29,518 nucleotides of DNA from a virus: positions 3,522-33,039 of the IMG/VR virus record IMGVR_UViG_3300029309_000170, one strand, 5' to 3'. The stretch's first letter is position 1, and the number at the start of each line of letters is the position of its first letter. Positions 21,652 to 27,237 of the stretch are shown here, one piece after another. Below the pieces are notes generated by a model. The model was not told where the DNA came from. It made no database searches and saw nothing but the letters and a program-made list of their open reading frames with translations. Both the position numbers and the translations under genes were made by a program.

Positions 21652-21954
21652 TTAATTATTTTTTAATCTAGACAGTAATGCTTCTTCACTGCCAACTATA
21701 AACTGAGCTTTGTTAGCTGATATATCTTGGTTAATTAATGGTCTAATTTTGTCAACTGCCTTACACATATCTTCTGCTATAACAAATATTTCTTTTTCCT
21801 CACCCTGATCTAAGTAAACACATTCATATATAAAGTGGTCTTTTACTTTAGATGTACCCTTTAAATTTATTGAAAGCATTATAGTACAGGAACCCCTATT
21901 TAATAGTCCCTGTATTAAAGCCTGTTTTTCTTTTTTATATTTACTTTTTAACAT
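21652..21954 (-). CDS. Operon-end protein, unknown
   Basis: 100 residues: a basic N-terminal helix (LKSKYKKEKQALIQGLLNRG), a beta-rich middle (CTIMLSINLKGTSKVKDHFI, YECVYLDQGEEKEIFVIAED) and a helical end (CKAVDKIRPLINQDI, SEEALLSRLKNN). Soluble, not recognised. Last gene of the long chain running from promoter P11; promoter P9 begins 17 bases after its stop. Confidence 0.68.
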   Translation of the reverse strand: MLKSKYKKEKQALIQGLLNRGSCTIMLSINLKGTSKVKDHFIYECVYLDQGEEKEIFVIAEDMCKAVDKIRPLINQDISANKAQFIVGSEEALLSRLKNN

Positions 21955-21968
21955 TTTTTAGATAAATA

Positions 21969-22268
21969 TTAAGTAGAAGGGTAAAGTAATGCATTCATTT
22001 CCTCCGTCATTTTTTCCATTGCACTTAAATATTCTTTTAAAGTATATATTTTACCATTTTCACCTTGTGGTACATATCTTTCTCTTGATATACTTCTTAT
22101 TAGATGAGGTAATGAAGCATAATACCCTGCTGTAGATTGGGTTTCAGCTACTACTTTTAAGTAAGTATTAGTTGATTCATCTACATGAATTTCATAGGGT
22201 AATAAAGCCTTATCTTTTATTAAACAGTACCTACTTGTACTGCCTGTTGGTCTTCCTTTACTTGCCAT
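21969..22268 (-). CDS. Small protein with AT-hook-like N-terminus
   Basis: 99 residues. N-terminus SKGRPTGSTSRYCLIKDKAL contains K-G-R-P, the core of AT-hook-like minor-groove binding motifs; the body has beta-strand EIHVDESTNTYLKVVAETQS and helix LPHLIRSISRERY and ends in a helical EMNALLYPST. Function unknown; a DNA-associated role is only suggested by the motif. Confidence 0.65.
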   Translation of the reverse strand: MASKGRPTGSTSRYCLIKDKALLPYEIHVDESTNTYLKVVAETQSTAGYYASLPHLIRSISRERYVPQGENGKIYTLKEYLSAMEKMTEEMNALLYPST

Positions 22269-22287
22269 AACTTATTTATTTTTATTT

Positions 22288-22503
22288 TTATTTAACTTTT
22301 ATTGGTCTGTGATTAAAACGAGCATTATGGTACATTGCATTGTATACTCTTATTTTAGTTGGTTTATCACTATGACTGTGATGAGGTTGAACATGTGACT
22401 GTTTAGTATTTAAAATTTTATGTGGGTTTTTAGTCAAATTTTTTTCAACTCTACACGATAAACATAACAAAAGGAATAAAATAATACAAACTATCTTATT
22501 CAT
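22288..22503 (-). CDS. Small lipoprotein overlapping the glucosaminidase gene
   Basis: 71 residues from the ATG (an upstream TTG would add three). Lipoprotein signal MNKIVCIILFLLLCLSC with lipobox C-L-S-C, Cys17 lipidated, then a short basic mature part rich in His, Asn and Lys (VQPHHSHSDKPTKI), about 55 residues. The start overlaps the last codons of the endolysin-like gene by eight bases. A short lipoprotein coupled to an endolysin gene is the usual picture of an outer-membrane spanin, but the Pro-rich middle typical of Rz1 is not evident. Confidence 0.7.
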   Translation of the reverse strand: MNKIVCIILFLLLCLSCRVEKNLTKNPHKILNTKQSHVQPHHSHSDKPTKIRVYNAMYHNARFNHRPIKVK

Positions 22504-23068
22504 TTTTATCAAATTTATTTTTTAAGTTTTCTCTTTTAATTATTCTTTGCAATGCTTGAGGATAATAATTTGCCTCAGCATATTGTTTATTTAATAATAA
22601 ATATAATTTCTTTTCTGATTTACATTTATTAGCGTATGTTGAATACCATAAAGCATAATCTGTTAATGATTCTTTCCAATTATCATAATACGCGTGTCCA
22701 TGTTGAGTACCTTTAGCTAAGTTAAGCCTAACTCTAGCTTCTTTCATCCCAAATAGATTATTATTTTCTTTAAATATTTTAGATTCATAATTACCTGTTT
22801 CTAAAATAGCTTGGGCTAATACAATATGGGGGTATTTAAAATTTAATTTACTAATTTCTTCAATTAAATTTTCTTCACTAAATTTATTTTCTTCTTCTAT
22901 TAATAATAATTTTTCAGTAGCAGTAATATATTCTGTTTTTACTGGGGGTTGTGAAATACCTAATAAAGAAAATATTATTAAAAATAAAATTATAATCCTC
23001 ACTAATCCTCCTCTCACATTAAAACTTTTATATTTTAGCGTTTTTGAGTCAAAAGTGTATAGTTTCAT
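22496..23068 (-). CDS. Membrane-anchored glucosaminidase (endolysin candidate)
   Basis: 190 residues from the ATG of MKLYTFDSK; the frame continues 11 residues upstream but that part overlaps the previous gene. Short cytoplasmic stretch, a membrane segment (GGLVRIIILFLIIFSLLGIS, about 20-39), and a glucosaminidase fold: HIVLAQAILETGNYESKIFK (the catalytic Glu is likely in 'AILETG'), NNLFGMKEARVR, GHAYYDNWKESLTDYALWYS. This is the PF01832-type endo-beta-N-acetylglucosaminidase core that cuts glycan chains in peptidoglycan. The signal-anchor layout means it reaches the periplasm by Sec, without holin-made holes, as SAR endolysins do. Could also be used in entry; the context of small membrane proteins and a lipoprotein favours lysis. 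Confidence 0.85.
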   Translation of the reverse strand: MKLYTFDSKTLKYKSFNVRGGLVRIIILFLIIFSLLGISQPPVKTEYITATEKLLLIEEENKFSEENLIEEISKLNFKYPHIVLAQAILETGNYESKIFKENNNLFGMKEARVRLNLAKGTQHGHAYYDNWKESLTDYALWYSTYANKCKSEKKLYLLLNKQYAEANYYPQALQRIIKRENLKNKFDKNE

Positions 23069-23090
23069 ATATTTGTTTTGGTTAGTAATA

Positions 23091-23429
23091 TTAAATAACA
23101 AAGCTTAAGCTAATTGTAAATAAACCAACCCCAATTAATAAATTATGAGGATTTAAGGGTATTGAACCTTTTACTTGTTTAGAATTAAATTGGTGCTCTT
23201 TATGCATAGTAAGTTGATAAACTCCAATACTAGTAAAAGTTACACCTGATATAAATATTATAGGTTTATTATTAATATGTTTTTTTGCTATAAATTTATT
23301 TTTAGGTTTTTGGTTAAATGGTTCTAAATTTAAATTAATTTTAAATAAATTTATTTCCTGATTTAACATATTTTGACTACTAACTGTAGTAAAACTTATT
23401 AATAATAATATAAAAATTATTTTTTTCAT
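23091..23429 (-). CDS. Signal-peptide/two-TM membrane protein, unknown
   Basis: 112 residues: signal peptide MKKIIFILLLISFTTVSSQ, a basic periplasmic part (PFNQKPKNKFIAKKHINNKP), then hydrophobic stretches at about 56-75 (PIIFISGVTFTSIGVYQLTM) and 95-112 (LLIGVGLFTISLSFVI). The layout suggests a membrane-embedded protein on the periplasmic side. Four-base overlap (ATGA) with the upstream 39-residue gene. Not recognised. Confidence 0.68.
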   Translation of the reverse strand: MKKIIFILLLISFTTVSSQNMLNQEINLFKINLNLEPFNQKPKNKFIAKKHINNKPIIFISGVTFTSIGVYQLTMHKEHQFNSKQVKGSIPLNPHNLLIGVGLFTISLSFVI

Positions 23430-23545
23430 TTTATCATTTCAATTACTATAACTAAACTAACTGCTATTAATCCTACAGTAGCCATTACTATAGCCCAAAA
23501 ATTGGAACCATCATTCATTTTTTGTAAATCATATTTTTTTTCCAT
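23426..23545 (-). CDS. 39-residue membrane peptide
   Basis: 39 residues, MEKKYDLQKMNDGSNFWAIV then MATVGLIAVSLVIVIEMIK, a charged N-terminus and one membrane segment. The ATGA overlap with the following gene and the three-base gap from the cytochrome gene support that it is translated in the cytochrome operon. The function is unknown. Confidence 0.55.
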   Translation of the reverse strand: MEKKYDLQKMNDGSNFWAIVMATVGLIAVSLVIVIEMIK

Positions 23546-23548
23546 ATC

Positions 23549-24235
23549 TTATTTTTTAAATGATTTTTTAATTGTATCTTTAATATCATTTTCAAAAGTT
23601 TTCATTTTAATTTTAACTCTTTTATTTACTTCCTCTTCAATAAATCCGTCAAACTCTCTATTTAACTCATCAAATGATAAATCTATTTTTTTAAGTAAAT
23701 ATGTTTCTGTGGATTTACTTTTTTTATAAGCATTAATCATAGATTTTAAAACATATTGTAATATGCCTATTGTTACTAAAAGTATAAAGACAATTACACA
23801 TAATAAAACTATTTCTAATGCTCCTAAACCTTTTGATTGTACTACTACTGGTTGGTTGCTTGCTACAGGAGTTGGTTTGTTTGCTTCTGCTTCGGCTTTT
23901 TTATCATTATACTCAGCCAAATAAGTAACTATATTACTAATAGGTCCATCACCTAAATATTCATATGCAGCCATTGCCATACCATTATACTCTTTAAATA
24001 TTTCATTGGCATGTTTATCTCCAGAAGCTCTTAAATCATTATTGTTTTTGATCCAAGCTGTAGTCCATTCTTTGCCTTGATTTTTTACTACATTTTTTAA
24101 TGCAGGACCCACAACTCTTTTTTCCATGTTATGACAGGAAGCACAATTATTTCTAAATAACTGTTTACCCTCTTCATAGTCTTGTGCATTATAACCTATG
24201 GACAAAACTAAAAATAAAATTAATATTTTTTTCAT
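23549..24235 (-). CDS. Membrane-anchored cytochrome c
   Basis: 228 residues. Signal peptide MKKILILFLVLSIGYNA|Q; a class I cytochrome c domain with heme motif CASCH (31-35), VGPALKNV (42-49), the tryptophan-helix WTTAWIKNNNDLRASGD and a likely axial Met88 in NGMAMAAYEYLGD; a Pro/Val-rich linker; a membrane segment at about 139-163; and a cytoplasmic charged helix to the end. The order signal, heme, TM resembles the N-terminal monoheme part of the Bacteroidota alternative complex III subunit ActA, without its multi-heme part. The protein would carry electrons in the periplasm of the host. Cytochrome c genes are rare in phages. Operon with small membrane proteins on both sides; the ATG overlaps the previous stop. 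Confidence 0.88.
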   Translation of the reverse strand: MKKILILFLVLSIGYNAQDYEEGKQLFRNNCASCHNMEKRVVGPALKNVVKNQGKEWTTAWIKNNNDLRASGDKHANEIFKEYNGMAMAAYEYLGDGPISNIVTYLAEYNDKKAEAEANKPTPVASNQPVVVQSKGLGALEIVLLCVIVFILLVTIGILQYVLKSMINAYKKSKSTETYLLKKIDLSFDELNREFDGFIEEEVNKRVKIKMKTFENDIKDTIKKSFKK

Positions 24236-24366
24236 TTATTGCTACTTATTATCGAATAAATACCTAATAAAATTATTCCAATTATACCATATAAAAGCAT
24301 ATCCGGAATTTCAACTATGTAGTCAGGTCCTCTATATAGTTCAATCATAAAATCCTTACTACTCAT
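24232..24366 (-). CDS. 44-residue membrane protein next to cytochrome c
   Basis: 44 residues, MSSKDFMIELYRGPDYIVEI then PDMLLYGIIGIILLGIYSII and SSNK. A polar N-terminus and one membrane segment. Overlaps the cytochrome ATG by four bases and the upstream gene by eight. Tight coupling to the cytochrome suggests an accessory subunit, but no family is recognised. Confidence 0.6.
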   Translation of the reverse strand: MSSKDFMIELYRGPDYIVEIPDMLLYGIIGIILLGIYSIISSNK

Positions 24367-24535
24367 TAATAACTTTATTTTTCTTTTTGCTTATTTTAAA
24401 TATTCTTTTCTTTTTATGTTGAACTTTTCCTAGTTCTTTTTCCTGTATTTTATGTTGTGTGTTAATCATTTTAACTAAAAAATACATATAGGTCACAAAT
24501 ATAGCAAGTCCAACTCCAAATATTAATGCACTCAT
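24359..24535 (-). CDS. 58-residue membrane protein with basic tail
   Basis: 58 residues, MSALIFGVGLAIFVTYMYFL then a charged, lysine-rich tail (KVQHKKKRIFKISKKKNKVI). One membrane segment with the positive tail presumably cytoplasmic. Such single-segment, short basic-tailed proteins recall small subunits of heme-copper oxidases (CcoQ/CcoS type), only by form. ATGA overlap with the upstream gene. Confidence 0.6.
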   Translation of the reverse strand: MSALIFGVGLAIFVTYMYFLVKMINTQHKIQEKELGKVQHKKKRIFKISKKKNKVINE

Positions 24536-24870
24536 CTTTTCATTGTGTTAAAAAAATTTGCTAATCCTAAAATTGATGGTACCCAAATACCAACAAATAC
24601 TCCTTCATCTTTATAACCAGTAAACCATAATGTTACTGAAAATAAAAAACTAATAAAGGCTAAAATAATTGGATAGTATTTTTCTAATTGTTTCATAACT
24701 TTATTTTTTTGATATTCATATTTAACTGTTCTACCTTGATTTCCCATACCATCCATATCAACATTCTCATATGCTGATGGTGATGGTAAACCCGAATAAT
24801 GACAATAATTATCCCCAGGTTCATAAGACTCTATTGTCTCAAAATAATACTTTTTATCTTTCGCTTTCAT
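24532..24870 (-). CDS. Two-segment membrane protein in the cytochrome operon
   Basis: 112 residues. A polar N-terminal part of about 65 residues (YYFETIESYEPGDNYCHYSG, then NVDMDGMGNQGRTVKYEYQK) and two membrane segments at about 66-84 (YYPIILAFISFLFSVTLWFT) and 91-107 (VFVGIWVPSILGLANFF). No signal peptide, so the N-terminal part is probably cytoplasmic. Follows the 56-residue gene by three bases. Not recognised. Confidence 0.7.
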   Translation of the reverse strand: MKAKDKKYYFETIESYEPGDNYCHYSGLPSPSAYENVDMDGMGNQGRTVKYEYQKNKVMKQLEKYYPIILAFISFLFSVTLWFTGYKDEGVFVGIWVPSILGLANFFNTMKR

Positions 24871-24873
24871 TAA

Positions 24874-25044
24874 CTATATTTCTTTAATATCTAGTTTTCT
24901 ATGTAAATCCTCCCTACCTGGGTAAGCATTTTGGAATTTTCTAATTTTACTAAACGTTAAACTAGAAATAACTCTAGATACACCACTAACGGGCATTCCT
25001 AATTTATTATAATTTGTAATTGAAATTTTATAACTTTTTTTCAT
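24874..25044 (-). CDS. 56-residue protein, first gene of the cytochrome operon
   Basis: 56 residues, MKKSYKISITNYNKLGMPVS then GVSRVISSLTFSKIRKFQNA and YPGREDLHRKLDIKEI. Soluble and basic, a small alpha/beta protein. It starts 13 bases after promoter P11's -7 box and is followed at three bases by the two-TM gene, so it leads the cytochrome c/glucosaminidase chain. Function unknown. Confidence 0.62.
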   Translation of the reverse strand: MKKSYKISITNYNKLGMPVSGVSRVISSLTFSKIRKFQNAYPGREDLHRKLDIKEI

Positions 25045-25057
25045 AACTGGTTTGTTA

Positions 25058-25089
25058 TGAATATACGAAAAATAAGCGCATAACGCAAA
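25058..25089 (-). promoter_or_regulatory. Promoter P11 for the cytochrome c/glucosaminidase operon
   Basis: TTTGC at 25089-25085, 19-base spacer, TATATTCA at 25065-25058. Last base of the -33 pentamer differs from the other copies and the spacer has no clear dyad, but spacing and the CG before the -7 box are conserved. Confidence 0.65.
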
Positions 25090-25096
25090 TTATCTT

Positions 25097-25315
25097 TTAA
25101 TTACTTAGTGCTCTTACTTGGAGAACCGTATTAATCATTTCCAACTGATTATCGCATTCTAATAATGTAAGTAAATCAAAATCAGCATTAGATAAACCCT
25201 TTTGAACCTGTTTTTGTTTTTCAAGTTTAATTAAACTAAACGCATCTAAACGATTTAGCATATTAAGATATTTTTCTTGTTTTAAACTTAACTTCATTTC
25301 ATTACTTGTAACCAT
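25097..25315 (-). CDS. Small helical protein, unknown
   Basis: 72 residues (MVTSNEMKLSLKQEKYLNML); all-helical and charged, ending EMINTVLQVRALSN. An alternative ATG exists at residue 7. No signal or membrane segment. Own promoter P10. Its stop lies just before the -33 box of P11. Confidence 0.65.
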   Translation of the reverse strand: MVTSNEMKLSLKQEKYLNMLNRLDAFSLIKLEKQKQVQKGLSNADFDLLTLLECDNQLEMINTVLQVRALSN

Positions 25316-25333
25316 AACTTATATATTTATAGG

Positions 25334-25365
25334 GAAATATACGAAATAAATTCGTAATATCCAAA
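25334..25365 (-). promoter_or_regulatory. Promoter P10
   Basis: TTTGG at 25365-25361, spacer ATATTACGAATTTATTTCG, TATATTTC at 25341-25334. The spacer carries a CGAAT/ATTTCG-type imperfect dyad. It directly follows the T-run of the structured RNA. Confidence 0.7.
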
Positions 25366-25375
25366 TAGGTTTAAT

Positions 25376-25469
25376 AAAAAAAGGGAATAGATAACGCAGT
25401 TAAGAGCTTTAATCTTCAGCGGCTTTTCAAGGTCCTGCAATGGGTTAACGGCCCATTTTTTCTATTCCC
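25376..25469 (-). ncRNA. Structured RNA with terminator at the end of the envelope operon
   Basis: Minus strand: outer stem GGGAATAG/CTATTCCC (8 bp, 25469-25462 with 25390-25383), then TTTTTTT (25382-25376). Inside are a 5-bp hairpin ATGGG/CCCAT with 7-base loop (25456-25440), a GCAG/CTGC stem (25438-25435 with 25399-25396) and a further weaker helix. The final T-run makes it a terminator-like end for the T9SS-cargo/barrel/thioredoxin transcript. The 87-base length and T-arm-like hairpin recall a tRNA, but the geometry does not fit one. On the plus strand the inner hairpin followed by six T could terminate too. Confidence 0.55.
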
Positions 25470-25518
25470 CTGTTGTGCACACTTTTAATATGTCGTTATC
25501 ATATATCTCACTTATAAT

Positions 25519-25845
25519 TTAAAAAGATTCCATTACTGTTTCATCTACTAAATCTTGTACATCTTCTAATTTAGCTTCTATTTGCATCATAATGTTTGCT
25601 TGGTAACGTTTTACTTCTTCACCATGATTAAAAATAATAATTGTTGGTACTACTATTATTTTATGTTTTGATTGTGCTTCTGTATTTGTGGCTATATCTA
25701 CTTGGCTTACTTTACAATCTGTTAATTCATCTAGCCAATTTACTCCATTTGCAGCATTCCAGTTAGCATTGAATTGTACTACTTTAATTTGTGATATTGC
25801 ATTTAAAGATAAAAATAAAATAACTAATGTTAGTAAATTTTTCAT
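25519..25845 (-). CDS. Secreted thioredoxin-fold protein without CxxC
   Basis: 108 residues. Signal peptide MKNLLTLVILFLSLNAIS|Q, then a thioredoxin pattern: strand KVVQFNANW, the active-site position WNAAN (29-33) where thioredoxins have WCGPC, strand CKVSQVDIATN, and VVPTIIIFNHGEEV with the cis-Pro P67. Both catalytic cysteines are replaced; only one Cys (C44) remains in the mature part. It is predicted to be periplasmic. It cannot do disulfide exchange in the usual way, so a binding or chaperone role is likely. Six bases after the TM/coiled-coil gene, in the same transcript as the barrel and T9SS genes. Confidence 0.78.
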   Translation of the reverse strand: MKNLLTLVILFLSLNAISQIKVVQFNANWNAANGVNWLDELTDCKVSQVDIATNTEAQSKHKIIVVPTIIIFNHGEEVKRYQANIMMQIEAKLEDVQDLVDETVMESF

Positions 25846-25850
25846 ATTAT

Positions 25851-26144
25851 TTATCTTTTTTCAATTAACCTATCTAATTTTTCTTCAATACGTTTCATAT
25901 CTTCTTTTAACTCTCCAACATCTTTTTGTGTTGTCATAATAGTTTGGCGTATTAATTGGTCTTTCATATCAAATTCCATTCTTGTTACTTCCGGATCCGG
26001 GGGCGCTGGTAGTTTTTTTGCTTCAGCTATATCTGCTTGTAATACAAACCACATACTAATTACAGTTGCCATTGCAGCTCCTATCCCAACTAAGCTTTTT
26101 ATACTTACTCTAAAACCTGTGTCCTCATTTAACTCCTTTGCCAT
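25851..26144 (-). CDS. Membrane-anchored coiled-coil protein
   Basis: 97 residues from the ATG (a TTG two codons earlier is possible). A short cytoplasmic N-terminus, one membrane segment (VGIGAAMATVISMWFVLQAD, about 19-38), a Pro-rich stretch and a C-terminal coiled coil (TTQKDVGELKEDMKRIEEKL). It resembles phage inner-membrane spanin or XhlA-like hemolysin proteins in layout. Lies in the envelope operon between the barrel gene and the thioredoxin-fold gene. Role uncertain. Confidence 0.7.
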   Translation of the reverse strand: MAKELNEDTGFRVSIKSLVGIGAAMATVISMWFVLQADIAEAKKLPAPPDPEVTRMEFDMKDQLIRQTIMTTQKDVGELKEDMKRIEEKLDRLIEKR

Positions 26145-26154
26145 TACCAATTAT

Positions 26155-27237
26155 TTAGAAAATTACGTAGTTTAATCCAACACTAAAATCGTGCCATTGT
26201 CTATTCCAATATTTATTATATTTACCTTCCATAAATACACCAAGATGTTTATTAAATCTATATCCTAATATAAAACCTGCACCAAAATCAACCCATGTTT
26301 GTTGGTCTGTAAATTTATAATATGAATATTCTCCTGTTTCTAAATGAAAAGGCATTACACTTAACCATGAATGTAACCAAAAAGTTTTAGTATAATGGTA
26401 AAAATCATATCCTATTACTAAAGAATAATTCCATTGTTGGGGTATTTCCTGCTTTTTTTCTCTAACATAATCAGATAATACTTGTGGAATAATATTTTCT
26501 TCCCAAATTATACTATTAGTAGCTACTACTTCGCCTTCTGGGTTTAAGTAATTAGTTTCACCATTAGGTAAAAAATCTATATTATATCCCTCTTGTAGTG
26601 CTAATTCTGTATAATGTAAACTTCCATTTGGTAATATAAATTCTTGTAAGGGATTATAACCATATGGTTCGGATATTCTTTGAGCTATACCAGCATTTAG
26701 TGAAAATTTTCTTCCAAATTTATGTCTATATCTCTGGGATGCTTCAAAATATTTTATATCAGCAAAACCCTGTTGCATGTATTCTACTTTAACTATCCAT
26801 TTATCAGCTACATACCTTAAAAAATGTTGTTGATCAATAAATGTGTTGCCAAAACGTCTTTTATAATCGGCTTCAAATAAAAATTCAAACCCAGATACTT
26901 TACCTATTGTAGCTGCATCTGCATATGAATGTTCCTCACCATTATAAAATACAGCTTGTCTATTTTCATATCCAAATCTAGCTATTTTTCTAACTCCTAA
27001 TACTAGAGAATAATCAAATGGTGTTTCTTCGGTATTGGTTACTAATCTGCCAGTATTAACTGAATATCTATCTATATCAGCAATACTATTATTACCATTA
27101 AAAGCACCATAAAAAGTAGCAAATTTAATTGCTTTTTTAAATTTTTTATCAAAATCTTCAAATGGTTTCCATTCTTTTTTTTCTTGGGAAAAAAGTAATG
27201 TTGGAATTAAAAATAGTATATATATTATTCTTTTCAT
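26155..27237 (-). CDS. Predicted outer-membrane beta-barrel protein
   Basis: 360 residues. Signal peptide MKRIIYILFLIPTLLFS|Q, then alternating hydrophobic/polar strands full of Tyr, Phe and Trp (for example FDYSLVLGVRKIARFGYENR, WNYSLVIGYDFYHYTKTFWL, FMEGKYNKYWNRQWHDFSVG) and a terminal strand LNYVIF ending in Phe, the BAM recognition signal of outer-membrane barrels. Strand number looks like 12-16, by eye. No plug domain or TonB box seen. One-base overlap with the T9SS-cargo gene, so they are translated together. A phage-made outer-membrane protein could alter the host receptor, exclude other phages or act as a partner for the secreted protein. The family is not recognised. Confidence 0.75.
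   Translation of the reverse strand: MKRIIYILFLIPTLLFSQEKKEWKPFEDFDKKFKKAIKFATFYGAFNGNNSIADIDRYSVNTGRLVTNTEETPFDYSLVLGVRKIARFGYENRQAVFYNGEEHSYADAATIGKVSGFEFLFEADYKRRFGNTFIDQQHFLRYVADKWIVKVEYMQQGFADIKYFEASQRYRHKFGRKFSLNAGIAQRISEPYGYNPLQEFILPNGSLHYTELALQEGYNIDFLPNGETNYLNPEGEVVATNSIIWEENIIPQVLSDYVREKKQEIPQQWNYSLVIGYDFYHYTKTFWLHSWLSVMPFHLETGEYSYYKFTDQQTWVDFGAGFILGYRFNKHLGVFMEGKYNKYWNRQWHDFSVGLNYVIF

Noticed and set aside
25383-25469. tRNA gene (87 bases, 7-bp acceptor-like stem, T-arm-like hairpin)
   Set aside because: Five extra T lie between the T-arm-like hairpin and the closing stem, the loop TTAACGG lacks the conserved C56, and no proper anticodon arm can be drawn.
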